A stretch of DNA of 64,000 nt from Chryseobacterium tructae (GTDB lineage: Bacteria; Bacteroidota; Bacteroidia; Flavobacteriales; Weeksellaceae): assembly GCF_030409875.1 (NCBI RefSeq), contig NZ_JAUFQR010000003.1:682001-746000 (forward strand), read 5' to 3'. The notes under the pieces are model-generated. The model was not told the origin of the DNA and searched no databases. It saw only the letters and a program-made list of their open reading frames with translations. Numbering within the stretch: position 1 is the stretch's first letter; each line of letters starts with the position of its first letter. Shown here piece after piece: positions 18,800 through 27,578 of the stretch. Made by a program: the position numbers and the translations under genes.

Positions 18800-19318
18800 T
18801 TATACAGATTGTGTGTTATCATCGTGCCAGTTCCCCTGAACTTTCATTACCTGTTCGATTACGTCACGTACAGCTCCGCTTCCTCCTTTTTTAGTAGAAA
18901 TATAATCAGATATACCTTTTACTTCAGGAACAGCATTTTCAGGACATGCAGCAATAGCAGAACTTTCCATGATATGAATATCAGGAAGATCATCTCCCAT
19001 GGTCAGGATCTCCTCATTTTTAAGATTGTATTTCTTCTTAAAATCTTCAAAATCCTCAATTTTATTATGAGATTTTGGATAATAATCCTGAATACCAAGG
19101 TAGTTGATTCTGTGTTTTACCATTTCATCGTTCCCGCCGGTAATAACTCCGATTAAGTAGTTGTTTTTTAGCGCCTTAACGACCGCGTAGCCATCAAGGA
19201 CATTCATTACCCTGCACATATTCCCTCCAGGCATCAGATAAACGCTTCCATCTGTGAAAACTCCGTCTACATCAAATACAAAGGCCTTAATATCCTTTAA
19301 TTTCTCTTTATAACTCAT
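18800..19318 (-). CDS. KdsC-type HAD phosphatase (KDO 8-phosphate phosphatase)
   Basis: 172 residues, typical KdsC length without a cap domain. Motif I is FDVDGVFTDG (nucleophile Asp near residue 15), motif II GVITGGND, and motif IV GDDLPDIHIM. The family removes phosphate from 3-deoxy-D-manno-octulosonate 8-phosphate on the way to lipopolysaccharide inner core. Related enzymes act on other sugar phosphates, so the substrate is by similarity. It overlaps the upstream DUF2520 gene by 11 bases, indicating translational coupling. Confidence 0.9.
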   Translation of the reverse strand: MSYKEKLKDIKAFVFDVDGVFTDGSVYLMPGGNMCRVMNVLDGYAVVKALKNNYLIGVITGGNDEMVKHRINYLGIQDYYPKSHNKIEDFEDFKKKYNLKNEEILTMGDDLPDIHIMESSAIAACPENAVPEVKGISDYISTKKGGSGAVRDVIEQVMKVQGNWHDDNTQSV

Positions 19319-20060
19319 ACATTTTTTGAATAGAATGATTCATTGTCTTATAAATGGTAAGACTTTCTTCGTCTTGTAATAACTGCTCATGTAATTCTAA
19401 AACCCTAAGATCATTTCTTACCGCAGGCCCAGTCTGAGCCATTTTAGGTTCTATCTCATGGATCTTCTGAACTGTTTCATCAATCAATGGTAAAAAATAA
19501 TCGAACGGAATTTCCTGGGAATCTGAAATTTCTTTAGCTCTTGAAAAAAGATGATTCACAAAATTGCAGGCAAAAACAGCTGTTAGATGAATATATTTCC
19601 TTTTTTCATGATTGCTTTCCATCACATTTTTTGAAACCCTTGAAGCCAGTTCAAAGAGTATTTTTGTATCCTCTTCATTTTCGGCTTCAATGAAAAACGG
19701 AATTTTGTCATATTCCAGCTCTTTGGATTTTGAAAAAGTCTGTAACGGATAGAAACTTGCCTTTCTGTATTCTCCATTTAACGTTTCCTTCGGAAGTGAG
19801 CCGGAAGTATGAGCTACCAGACAATTCTTTTTAGCAATTCTTTTCGAGACTTCTCCTACAGAATTATCACTTACACAGATGATATACAGATCAGCATCTT
19901 CCAGATGTTCCGTAGAATAAGGAATATTTAGCTCTTCAGAAATTTTACTCAATTCCTTTTCGTTCCGCCCAAAAATTTGGGCAAGGGAAATACCTTTCAA
20001 AGTGAACGCCTTTGCGATATGAAAAGCTACATTTCCGGAACCGATAATTACAATTTGCAT
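19308..20060 (-). CDS. DUF2520 Rossmann-fold oxidoreductase-like protein
   Basis: 250 residues. The N-terminus is an NAD(P)-binding fold (IVIIGSGNVAFHIAKAF) followed by GRNEKEL, resembling 6-phosphogluconate/ketopantoate-reductase-type proteins; the C-terminal DUF2520 half is helical (AVFACNFVNHLF). No substrate is established. It leads an operon with KdsC and Maf. The predicted -7 element ends only about 5 bases before the ATG, so the transcript may be leaderless or nearly so. Confidence 0.85.
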   Translation of the reverse strand: MQIVIIGSGNVAFHIAKAFTLKGISLAQIFGRNEKELSKISEELNIPYSTEHLEDADLYIICVSDNSVGEVSKRIAKKNCLVAHTSGSLPKETLNGEYRKASFYPLQTFSKSKELEYDKIPFFIEAENEEDTKILFELASRVSKNVMESNHEKRKYIHLTAVFACNFVNHLFSRAKEISDSQEIPFDYFLPLIDETVQKIHEIEPKMAQTGPAVRNDLRVLELHEQLLQDEESLTIYKTMNHSIQKMYEL

Positions 20061-20064
20061 CTAA

Positions 20065-20072
20065 CAAATATA
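20065..20072 (-). promoter_or_regulatory. Candidate -7 promoter element of the DUF2520-kdsC-maf operon
   Basis: Reads TATATTTG on the minus strand, an exact TAnnTTTG, 4 bases from the ATG. Transcription would begin at or next to the start codon. Confidence 0.55.
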
Positions 20073-20183
20073 AGATTTTAAGCCGAGTCGGAAAAGAAAG
20101 AACAATCCGGAAACTCGAAACTTAAATATAGGCACGTTTATTGCGTAAGTGTCTCATATTATTTTTAATATTTAAACTGAAAA

Positions 20184-20216
20184 TTGAATAATTAATTTAA
20201 CTTTCAGTTATTTTTG
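20184..20216 (+). promoter_or_regulatory. Promoter of the ECF sigma operon
   Basis: TTG at 20184-20186, then TATTTTTG at 20209-20216 (22-base spacer). The ATG lies 26 bases further. Confidence 0.5.
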
Positions 20217-20242
20217 TAATCCAAAACAGTGAAAGGCATCTT

Positions 20243-20794
20243 ATGAAGATTAAGGACGCGGAGATTATTTCGTTGATGCAGAATCCACGAACACAGGATA
20301 AAGGTGTTCGTGCCTTGATGGATGCCTATCAAAGCAGATTGTACTGGCACATACGAAGGATTATTGTGGACGGAGATCTTGCCCAGGATACTTTGCAGGA
20401 AACTTTTATTAAAGCTTATCAGAATTTTCATCAGTTTAAAAACGATAGCCAGTTGTATACATGGCTGTATAGAATTGCTACCAATGAAGCATTACAACAA
20501 GTTAATAAATTGAAGAAAATGCAGAAAACGGATGAAGATCCGGAGTATCACATGCAAAATCTGGTGGCAGATAATGTGGCAGGAGATGCAGAAGAGATAC
20601 AAACTTTATTACAGAACGCTATACAAAGCCTGCCCGAAAAACAGAAACTGGTATTTATGATGCGGTATTATGATGATTTACCCTATGAAGAAATATCTAA
20701 GATTGTAGATATGTCAGTAGGAACATTGAAAACGAATTATCATTATGCTAAACAGAAAATAGAAGATTATATTAAGGAAAATTACGAAAGATAA
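20243..20794 (+). CDS. RNA polymerase ECF-type sigma-70 factor
   Basis: 183 residues with sigma region 2 (residues about 25-90, including LAQDTLQETFIKAYQ and YTWLYRIATNEA) and region 4 (about 125-180, LPEKQKLVFMMRYYDDLPYEEI with SVGTLKTNYHYAKQKI helix-turn-helix). It directs core polymerase to a stress or envelope regulon. The next two genes are a single-pass membrane protein, likely its anti-sigma factor, and a Spy/CpxP-like periplasmic protein, all within 18 bases of each other. That arrangement suggests an envelope-stress response; which signal is unknown. Confidence 0.93.
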   Translation: MKIKDAEIISLMQNPRTQDKGVRALMDAYQSRLYWHIRRIIVDGDLAQDTLQETFIKAYQNFHQFKNDSQLYTWLYRIATNEALQQVNKLKKMQKTDEDPEYHMQNLVADNVAGDAEEIQTLLQNAIQSLPEKQKLVFMMRYYDDLPYEEISKIVDMSVGTLKTNYHYAKQKIEDYIKENYER

Positions 20795-20811
20795 TTTTTG
20801 ACAAAACAAAG

Positions 20812-21360
20812 ATGAAAGAGTTCGACATAGAAAAACTAGAACGTAAAAACATTTACACAGTCCCTGAAAATTTGTTTGAAAATATTCAGGAGAGGGTTAT
20901 GAATGATATAAAGCCGGAACAAAAAGCACCAGCACCGGTCTTTAAATTAAATTGGATGTATGCAGCAGCAGCGTCATTGGCTTTGATCTTTGGAGTAACT
21001 TTTATTTTTAATTCCAATAATGATTCAGTAGATAAAAACCTGAATTCAAAAGAGGCATATACTCTTCATAAAGGTGAGCCTAAAACAGATGCTGAGCTTG
21101 CTTATGAAACATTGCAAAATGATTTAACTTCTGTTGAAAATAATAATCAAACAATTGTAAATCAGAAAAATAATACTTCTTTGGCCTTGAAAAGCGAAGA
21201 AGAAAATGGAAAAGAGACTGTTTCGCAAAAAACAGTGAAACCTGCAACAAAAAAAGAAGAAACACGGATGAATGAATATCTGGATTCGTTCTCCAATTCT
21301 GAAATTGCAGAATTGGCGAGCAATTCGACCCAAGATGTTTATTTGGATTTATATAACTAA
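20812..21360 (+). CDS. Single-pass membrane protein, probable anti-sigma factor
   Basis: 182 residues. A short N-terminal cytoplasmic part (residues 1-45, with YTVPENLFENIQERVM) precedes one transmembrane helix (about 47-67, WMYAAAASLALIFGVTFIF) and an asparagine/glutamate-rich periplasmic tail that ends in AELASNSTQDVYLDLYN. No catalytic motif and no zinc HxxxCxxC is seen. Position directly after an ECF sigma gene and this topology make an anti-sigma role likely; this is inferred from context, not family membership. Confidence 0.65.
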   Translation: MKEFDIEKLERKNIYTVPENLFENIQERVMNDIKPEQKAPAPVFKLNWMYAAAASLALIFGVTFIFNSNNDSVDKNLNSKEAYTLHKGEPKTDAELAYETLQNDLTSVENNNQTIVNQKNNTSLALKSEEENGKETVSQKTVKPATKKEETRMNEYLDSFSNSEIAELASNSTQDVYLDLYN

Positions 21361-21369
21361 TAAAGAAAG

Positions 21370-21879
21370 ATGAAAAAGATAATATTGACGTTTTTTATTA
21401 TTTATGGTTTTGGCTTAAATGCTCAAAATTCAGATTATGACTGGAAAAAGATGGATCCTAAACAAAGAAAGGAGGTCATCAATAACCTTTCTCCTGAAGA
21501 AAGAAAGGAATTGCTTAAAAAATTCAGAAATAATATGATCATGGATAATCTGAATGTAGATCCTGGAGATAAAGCAGAATTTACACAGCTTTATAATGAG
21601 TATCTAGACAGTCAGAAACAGATAAAAAGTCAATTTGATCCAGGCTTTAATCCTGAAACATTATCTGATGATGAAGCTAAAGCTAAATTACAGCAAAGTT
21701 TTGAAATAGGGCAGAAGCTTTTGGATAACAGAAAAAGATATGCAGAAAAAATGCAGCAGGTAATTCCCTGCCAGAAAGTTCTGAAGCTGTTTCAATCTGA
21801 GGGAATGATGAGAGATAAAATGAATGAAAGAAAACCTCACGTACATAATAACACTTCGGGATCTAAACAAAACCCATAA
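21370..21879 (+). CDS. Spy/CpxP-like periplasmic protein
   Basis: 169 residues with a signal peptide (about 1-18, ending GLNAQ). The mature part is almost entirely helical and charged: KKMDPKQRKEVINNLSPEER resembles the LTxxQ-type repeats of Spy/CpxP chaperones and zinc-resistance proteins, and MQQVIPCQKVLKLFQSE is the usual second helix in Bacteroidota sensor-of-sigma proteins. Third gene of the sigma operon. Likely a periplasmic sensor or chaperone feeding back on the membrane protein (inference). Confidence 0.65.
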   Translation: MKKIILTFFIIYGFGLNAQNSDYDWKKMDPKQRKEVINNLSPEERKELLKKFRNNMIMDNLNVDPGDKAEFTQLYNEYLDSQKQIKSQFDPGFNPETLSDDEAKAKLQQSFEIGQKLLDNRKRYAEKMQQVIPCQKVLKLFQSEGMMRDKMNERKPHVHNNTSGSKQNP

Positions 21880-21901
21880 TAGTTTATTTTTTTAATGTTG
21901 G

Positions 21902-21935
21902 ACGGCTCTTACAAATCTTTTTTGTGAGAGCCGTT
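21902..21935 (+). terminator. Terminator of the ECF sigma operon
   Basis: ACGGCTCTTACAAA / TTTGTGAGAGCCGT with one wobble pair and a 5-base loop, about 23 bases after the last stop. Confidence 0.75.
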
Positions 21936-21955
21936 TAATTTTCCCTTTAAATCTA

Positions 21956-21963
21956 TACTTTTG
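21956..21963 (+). promoter_or_regulatory. Candidate -7 element for the 21979 gene
   Basis: TACTTTTG matches TAnnTTTG, 15 bases before the ATG. Confidence 0.5.
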
Positions 21964-21978
21964 CCGAAAAAATAATAA

Positions 21979-23004
21979 ATGAAAAAAGTATTCTTCTTCT
22001 TGCTGATAGCAGTTTCATTAGCAGCACAGAAAACAGAATTAGTAGAATTGAAGCAAAACATTAAAGATCGAAGAGGAATTGCAAAATCAATAACCATTAT
22101 TGATAACCGAGCTGATAAAGAAATAGGGAATACCTTGTTTCATAAAGACACCTATACATTTAAATTTGCGAATGATGATTTGAAGAGCCACATTGAAAAT
22201 TGGTTCTTAAAGGATAATAAAACGAGAGGAAATAATGATATCGTTTTATTATTAGAAGATTTAAAGGTTTATTGTGAGGATCCGGAAGCAAAATTACCTA
22301 CTACAAAAATTAAAATTAAACTTTCAAGTTTTATCAAAAGAAACAATAAGTATTATTTTCTAAACCGTTTTCAAAACATTATTACTTCTGACTCTAGCTT
22401 CCCTAAACATGTGGCAGCCCAGATATCAAGTGCTGTAACTGGTACGATCAGGGATTCTTATACATGTTTACCTTTGGTGGGGACAATTTCTGAGGAAGAA
22501 TTACCGAATTATGAGCAATATCTTACTAAGATTTCTCCTGTTTTTGGGAATGCTGAATTAAAAGATGGAGTGTATAAAGATTTTAGATCGTTTTATGATC
22601 AGAAGCCTGAGCCGGGATATGTTATAGATAAAAACAAAAAAGGAAGAGTAACCAATATTAAAGATACGAATGCGACTTTGAATCAGGAGGTCATAGATAA
22701 CGAATTAGTATTCGGGTATATAGAAAATGGTAAAGCATACAGATCTACACCGGCTGGATATCTGGAAATGATAAAAGACGATAAAGGGTTTTATGTTGTT
22801 GCCAATAAATCAGAACTTTTTGCTGCCAATGGAGCCAATGGAGCCAGTGGAGCCATGATCGGAGCTATGGCAGGAGGAATTGTTGGAGCATTGATTGGGG
22901 CAGCTATTGATTCCGGGTCTAGCAGAAGGGGCAGCAATGTAGATACTTCAAATATGCCGAACATATATCTTGATTCATTAACCGGAAGTTATATGTTTGA
23001 CTAA
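21979..23004 (+). CDS. Secreted hypothetical protein with a C-terminal glycine zipper
   Basis: 341 residues, not recognised as a named family. A signal peptide is visible (residues about 1-16, LLIAVSLAAQK). The middle contains beta-rich sequence without motifs. Near the C-terminus residues 285-315 form a glycine-zipper stretch (GAMIGAMAGGIVGALIGAAI), a pattern found in membrane-inserting or oligomerising outer-membrane proteins. It has its own candidate promoter and precedes lepA. Confidence 0.6.
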   Translation: MKKVFFFLLIAVSLAAQKTELVELKQNIKDRRGIAKSITIIDNRADKEIGNTLFHKDTYTFKFANDDLKSHIENWFLKDNKTRGNNDIVLLLEDLKVYCEDPEAKLPTTKIKIKLSSFIKRNNKYYFLNRFQNIITSDSSFPKHVAAQISSAVTGTIRDSYTCLPLVGTISEEELPNYEQYLTKISPVFGNAELKDGVYKDFRSFYDQKPEPGYVIDKNKKGRVTNIKDTNATLNQEVIDNELVFGYIENGKAYRSTPAGYLEMIKDDKGFYVVANKSELFAANGANGASGAMIGAMAGGIVGALIGAAIDSGSSRRGSNVDTSNMPNIYLDSLTGSYMFD

Positions 23005-23105
23005 TCATAGAGAGAAAATAGAGAGAGTTTTTTTAGATTTTATCGGGTTTTTTAAATAAATTGATACAATAAGATCATGAAACACAATAATCTCTCGCTT
23101 TTTTT

Positions 23106-23113
23106 TATCTTTG
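23106..23113 (+). promoter_or_regulatory. Candidate -7 element for lepA
   Basis: TATCTTTG fits TAnnTTTG and lies 20 bases before the lepA ATG. Confidence 0.5.
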
Positions 23114-23132
23114 CAAATTACAAGATTCTTAA

Positions 23133-24929
23133 ATGAAAAACATACGAAATTTTTGCATAATCGCTCATATCGACCATGGTAAAAGCACCCTGGCAGACCG
23201 TCTTTTGGAGTATACTAATACTGTTACTCAAAGAGAACTACAGTCTCAGACGTTGGATGATATGGATTTGGAAAAGGAACGTGGGATTACGATTAAATCT
23301 CATGCGATCCAGATGGATTATGAATATAAAGGAGAAAAATATATTCTAAACCTGATTGATACACCGGGACACGTTGACTTCTCTTATGAAGTTTCCCGTT
23401 CTATTGCTGCTTGTGAAGGAGCACTTCTTATTGTGGATGCTGCTCAAAGTATTCAGGCACAAACCATCAGTAACTTATATTTAGCATTGGAAAATGATTT
23501 AACGATCATTCCTATTTTGAATAAAATTGACCTTCCATCTGCTAACCCTGAAGAAGTAACAGATGAGATCATGAATCTTATCGGATGTGAATATGAAGAT
23601 GTATTGAGAGTGTCAGGAAAGACAGGAGAGGGAGTTCATAATCTATTAGAACAAATCGTTGAAAGAATCCCTGCACCTGTAGGAAATCCTGACGGGCCAC
23701 TTCAGGCTTTGATCTTTGACTCTGTTTATAACCCATTCAGAGGAATTGAGGCATACTTCAAAGTGGTAAACGGAAGTATTACTAAAAACGAAAAGATCAA
23801 ATTCTTCGCAACAGGAAAAGAATATGGAGCTGATGAGGTAGGGACATTAAAATTAAAGCAGGTTCCAAAGAAAACCATTCAGTGTGGAGATGTAGGATAT
23901 TTGATTTCTGGTATTAAAGATGCCCGTGAAGTAAAAGTAGGAGATACTATTACTTCATTTGAGAACCCTGCAGATGGTCCTATCGATGGTTTTGAAGAAG
24001 TAAAACCAATGGTATTTGCGGGTATTTATCCAATTGAGTCTGAGGATTTTGAAGAATTGAGATTCTCTTTGGAGAAACTAAGACTAAATGATGCTTCTTT
24101 GGTTTTTGAACCGGAAAGTTCTGCTGCTCTTGGTTTTGGTTTCCGTTGCGGATTCTTAGGAATGCTTCACATGGAAATTGTTCAGGAACGTTTGGATAGA
24201 GAGTTCGATATGAACGTGATTACAACAGTTCCTAACGTATCGTACTTTGGGTATACTAAAAAAGAACCTGAAGTTCCAATCCTGATCAACAACCCATCTG
24301 AAATGATGGATCCTTCTACAATGGATAGAGTAGAAGAACCTTTCATTAAAGCATCTATCATTACAAAATCTGACTTTGTTGGAGCAGTAATGACTTTATG
24401 TATCGAGAAAAGAGGAGAGATCGTTAATCAAAGTTATTTAACTTCAGAAAGAGTAGAATTAATCTTCAATATGCCTTTGGCAGAAGTCGTTTTCGATTTC
24501 TATGACAGATTGAAATCAATCTCTAAAGGATATGCGTCATTCGATTACCATCCAATCGGATTCAGAGCTTCCAAGCTTGTAAAAATGGATATCCTGATCA
24601 ATGGGGATATGGTAGATGCTCTTTCATCTCTGATCCACGACAGTAATGCTTACTACATCGGAAAAAGGATGTGTGAAAAGCTTCGTGAACTAATCCCAAG
24701 ACAACAGTTTGATATTGCTGTTCAGGCAGCATTGGGAGCAAAAGTTATTGCCAGAGAAACTATTAAAGCTCTAAGAAAAGACGTTACCGCAAAATGTTAC
24801 GGTGGAGATATCTCCAGAAAACGTAAACTATTGGAAAAGCAGAAAGAAGGTAAGAAGAAAATGAAGCAGATCGGAAGGGTAGAAGTACCACAGTCTGCGT
24901 TTATGGCTGTATTGAAGCTGAATGATTAA
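23133..24929 (+). CDS. lepA: Elongation factor 4 (LepA)
   Basis: 598 residues, full length. LepA is a translational GTPase that back-translocates or remodels ribosomes under stress. GTP motifs: [10 protein letters not shown] (G1, residues 11-20), ERGITIKS (G2), DTPGHVDF (G3), NKIDLPSA (G4). The EF4-specific C-terminal domain is present ([39 protein letters not shown]). No irregularity. Followed by a strong terminator. Confidence 0.97.
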   Translation: MKNIRNFCIIAHIDHGKSTLADRLLEYTNTVTQRELQSQTLDDMDLEKERGITIKSHAIQMDYEYKGEKYILNLIDTPGHVDFSYEVSRSIAACEGALLIVDAAQSIQAQTISNLYLALENDLTIIPILNKIDLPSANPEEVTDEIMNLIGCEYEDVLRVSGKTGEGVHNLLEQIVERIPAPVGNPDGPLQALIFDSVYNPFRGIEAYFKVVNGSITKNEKIKFFATGKEYGADEVGTLKLKQVPKKTIQCGDVGYLISGIKDAREVKVGDTITSFENPADGPIDGFEEVKPMVFAGIYPIESEDFEELRFSLEKLRLNDASLVFEPESSAALGFGFRCGFLGMLHMEIVQERLDREFDMNVITTVPNVSYFGYTKKEPEVPILINNPSEMMDPSTMDRVEEPFIKASIITKSDFVGAVMTLCIEKRGEIVNQSYLTSERVELIFNMPLAEVVFDFYDRLKSISKGYASFDYHPIGFRASKLVKMDILINGDMVDALSSLIHDSNAYYIGKRMCEKLRELIPRQQFDIAVQAALGAKVIARETIKALRKDVTAKCYGGDISRKRKLLEKQKEGKKKMKQIGRVEVPQSAFMAVLKLND

Positions 24930-24948
24930 TCATCGATTATATAAAATA

Positions 24949-24976
24949 AAAAACCGGTTATTGACCGGTTTTTTTT
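24949..24976 (+). terminator. Intrinsic terminator of lepA
   Basis: AAAAACCGGT / ACCGGTTTTT with a 5-base loop and further T residues. Confidence 0.9.
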
Positions 24977-25068
24977 ATGTATTGATCAAAGGAATATCAC
25001 CTGTTGATTTTTAAATAAAAAGAAATTAAACATAAAATAAATTTTTAATAAGGGTTCATTCTTTGTGT

Positions 25069-25076
25069 TATATTTG
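25069..25076 (+). promoter_or_regulatory. Candidate -7 element for the secreted-protein pair
   Basis: TATATTTG, an exact TAnnTTTG, 18 bases before the ATG at 25094. Confidence 0.55.
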
Positions 25077-25093
25077 CTGCAAAATTAATTTCC

Positions 25094-25549
25094 ATGAAAA
25101 AAATCTATTTACTCGGTGGGCTTTTTTTTACTGTTTTATTCTATTCACAAAGCCTTGTGGGAGGGATCAATTCAGGGAGTACATCCAGTGAGACTCTTAT
25201 TCATACAGTGGGAGAAATCTATGTGATTCCCACCAATCCTGATCATCAGAATACCGGAACACCAGGAATTTTATATCAAACTGTTTTAAACGTATTAGGC
25301 GTTAATGAAGTTATTGCAGAACAGGAAAAAGTAAGTGTTTATCCTAACCCGACTGCAAATTATATTACCCTCAATGTGTCTTCAAGAATAAAGCCAAGAG
25401 AAGTTATGATATATGATATGTCTGGTAAACTGATCTCTCAAAAAGAGATTAAAGAAAACCGTATCGACTTGTCTTTTCTTACCCAAGGAATTTATATGCT
25501 GATATTTAAAGATTCGGAACTAAAACCAGTAAAAGTTATTAAAAAATAA
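25094..25549 (+). CDS. Short secreted protein with T9SS type A sorting domain
   Basis: 151 residues. Signal peptide about 1-19 (FFTVLFYSQS). The C-terminal 75 residues are a classic Por-secretion tail: VSVYPNPTANYITLNV, then VMIYDMSGKLISQKEI and GIYMLIFKD, ending KVIKK. Family knowledge: this domain targets proteins through the type IX secretion system to the cell surface or medium. The N-terminal 60 residues (VGGINSGSTSSETLIHTVGE) match a short domain often seen before such tails. It sits 14 bases before a repeat protein, so they may be co-expressed. Confidence 0.85.
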   Translation: MKKIYLLGGLFFTVLFYSQSLVGGINSGSTSSETLIHTVGEIYVIPTNPDHQNTGTPGILYQTVLNVLGVNEVIAEQEKVSVYPNPTANYITLNVSSRIKPREVMIYDMSGKLISQKEIKENRIDLSFLTQGIYMLIFKDSELKPVKVIKK

Positions 25550-25563
25550 ATCAAACTAAAACC

Positions 25564-26718
25564 ATGAAAAAAATATATACCCTTCTTGTAGCTCTGTCTG
25601 CAACCCTATTTACCTTTGCACAAGTTCCTGAAGCATTTTCTTATCAGGCTATTGCTTTCAATTCAACGGGATCTCCGGTTGCTAACGGAAATGTTTCAGT
25701 GAGAATTAGCATTTTGAATAACTCTGTTAATGGATCTAGCATGTATACAGAGACCCATACCAAAACAACCAATTCAAAGGGATTAGTCAATCTTAATATA
25801 GGGCAGGGAACACCGGTTTCCGGTTCATTTTCCGGAATAAATTGGGCCGCAAGTTCTAAGTTTATTAAAGTAGAAATGGATCCTGCAGGAGGAACTAATT
25901 ATACCAATGTCGGGACCAATCAGTTAATGGCTGTTCCTTATGCAATGGTAGCCAATAAGGTGAACGTTTCCTCTAAAGATTCATCAATAGGAGATGATAT
26001 CATTGAAAGTAAAAGCAGTAATTATTATTTTCTGGATAAGTTCGATCGAAAAATTTATGCTTTCAACTCTAAAACAGGTATCTGGTCTTCAAAGTTATAC
26101 AATGTAGAATACACAAATAATAACATTACTCCAACCATTAGTGCCTCTAATGGAAATATCATATTTACAGACAAATATGAACGTACAGTAAACGTTTTTA
26201 ATTCCAAAACGGGGAATTGGTCATCTCAGCTGTTTAATGTTTGGTATTATAACAATGGTCATTCAAGCCCTGAAGTGGTAACAATGGATAACGGAAATGT
26301 AATGTTCATTGATAAAGAAGATCATAAAGTATATACATTCAATTATATAAGCGGTACTTGGTCTGGGCAGGAATTCAATGTTGGCTATCCTAATAACAAT
26401 AGTACTCCTACAGTGATCTATTCAGGAAGTAACTTTGGATTTGTAGATAAATATGAGCACAGCATCAAAGTATTCAATTCAAAAACGATGGAATGGAAGA
26501 CCCAGGAGTTCAGTATTGGATATTTTTATAATAATGGAGGACTAGGAAATCCCGAAATTACAGCAAACAATGGAAACTTTATGTTTACGGATAAATATGA
26601 CCATAAAGTCTATGTATTTAATTCAAAAACAGGAAATTGGGTGGCACAGGAATTTAATGTTGGATATTTTAATAATAATATGAGTGTACCTACAACAGGG
26701 GTATCCGAAACCAAATAA
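25564..26718 (+). CDS. Secreted protein with five ~47-residue repeats (propeller-like)
   Basis: 384 residues, signal peptide about 1-20. The N-terminal domain (EAFSYQAIAFNSTGSPVANG) is a module common at the start of Bacteroidota secreted proteins. From about residue 150 five repeats of roughly 47 residues follow, each built on FxDKYxHKVxVFNSKTGxW, then xxQxFNVGYxNNN. Strand-rich repeats with conserved Asp, Trp and Gly suggest a five-bladed beta-propeller or lectin-like array (inference). No sorting domain is seen at the C-terminus, so it may be secreted by another route or depend on its neighbour. The function is not recognised. Confidence 0.65.
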   Translation: MKKIYTLLVALSATLFTFAQVPEAFSYQAIAFNSTGSPVANGNVSVRISILNNSVNGSSMYTETHTKTTNSKGLVNLNIGQGTPVSGSFSGINWAASSKFIKVEMDPAGGTNYTNVGTNQLMAVPYAMVANKVNVSSKDSSIGDDIIESKSSNYYFLDKFDRKIYAFNSKTGIWSSKLYNVEYTNNNITPTISASNGNIIFTDKYERTVNVFNSKTGNWSSQLFNVWYYNNGHSSPEVVTMDNGNVMFIDKEDHKVYTFNYISGTWSGQEFNVGYPNNNSTPTVIYSGSNFGFVDKYEHSIKVFNSKTMEWKTQEFSIGYFYNNGGLGNPEITANNGNFMFTDKYDHKVYVFNSKTGNWVAQEFNVGYFNNNMSVPTTGVSETK

Positions 26719-26723
26719 TTTTG

Positions 26724-26760
26724 AAACCGCATTCCTTGTAAAGAATGCGGTTTTTTATTT
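26724..26760. terminator. Shared terminator between converging genes
   Basis: AAACCGCATTC / GAATGCGGTTT with an 8-base loop; T run on the plus strand. It separates the repeat protein from the minus-strand lipoprotein. Confidence 0.85.
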
Positions 26761-27516
26761 AATTTCAAAATACATGTTTTGATCTTTGATTATTTTCTTA
26801 TCATAATTCATTGTAAAAGGCTCAGATTCAGTACTACCGAAAGATAACTTAAACTCTCCCTTATCTTTTCCGGGGAGAAAATTTACAGAAGCAACTATAA
26901 TTTCGTCAGGACCAAGTTCCCAATAAATACGATTCCATGATGGATCTCCGCAAACTAATGCATTGTCATTCTTTAATAATTGCCATTTTTTCTTGTCATT
27001 AAAAATAGCTGGAAATAAGTTTTTAAATTCCGGTAAAATTAGTGTACGACCGGAAATATTTTTTATAAATACGGGAAATGATTTATATTTCTTTAATGTC
27101 TTGGTTTCAAAATTATATGCATATTTTGGAATCGTATCCTGCACTTTGGCTATTATTTTTACATTTTCTGGGCTTAATGAATCGTAAACGATGTCTTTCT
27201 TAGAAAAGGTAATCCTATCTAAAGAAGGATAGAAGTATTTTGAAAGAATATAATCTCTTACCGAATCCTGTTCTATTTTAAAACCTGGAGGCGGTGGAGG
27301 CGGAGCCAACATGGTTTTATAATATTTCACATTGATAGATGAGGTTTCTTTTCCAATATAAATAATTCCGGTTCCTGATTCTCCAAGACCTTCATTAAAA
27401 TGTTGAAAAGTAAGGTTCTCCTTTTTTTCATAATGCAAGGTAATTGAATCTGCAAAGGATTCTTTTTTGCAAGAGATTACCCCAAGAATAAAAATAAGGT
27501 ATAAAAGCTTTTTCAT
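26755..27516 (-). CDS. Hypothetical lipoprotein
   Basis: 253 residues. The N-terminus has a lipoprotein signal (YLIFILGVISCKKES, Cys near residue 16). A six-proline run (PPPPPP) lies around residue 75. The remainder is beta-rich, with LILPEFKNLFP and FKLSFGSTESEPF near the end. No family is recognised. It is transcribed away from the NrtR-like gene; the region between the two starts is 62 bases and holds the operator-like palindrome, so it might share that control. Confidence 0.6.
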   Translation of the reverse strand: MKKLLYLIFILGVISCKKESFADSITLHYEKKENLTFQHFNEGLGESGTGIIYIGKETSSINVKYYKTMLAPPPPPPGFKIEQDSVRDYILSKYFYPSLDRITFSKKDIVYDSLSPENVKIIAKVQDTIPKYAYNFETKTLKKYKSFPVFIKNISGRTLILPEFKNLFPAIFNDKKKWQLLKNDNALVCGDPSWNRIYWELGPDEIIVASVNFLPGKDKGEFKLSFGSTESEPFTMNYDKKIIKDQNMYFEIK

Positions 27517-27546
27517 AATTAAGTAAAAATAGTAAATATTTATTCA

Positions 27547-27571
27547 TAGCTTTGCGTATTCGTAACGCAAA
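27547..27571 (+). promoter_or_regulatory. Promoter -7 element overlapped by an inverted repeat (probable NrtR-type operator)
   Basis: TAGCTTTG (27547-27554) matches TAnnTTTG. Its TTTG begins the left arm of TTTGCGT-N7-ACGCAAA (27551-27571), an exact 7-base inverted repeat. A repressor bound here would cover the -7 element and start point. The same arm sequence occurs at the promoter of the downstream island. Confidence 0.6.
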
Positions 27572-27578
27572 TTAATTT

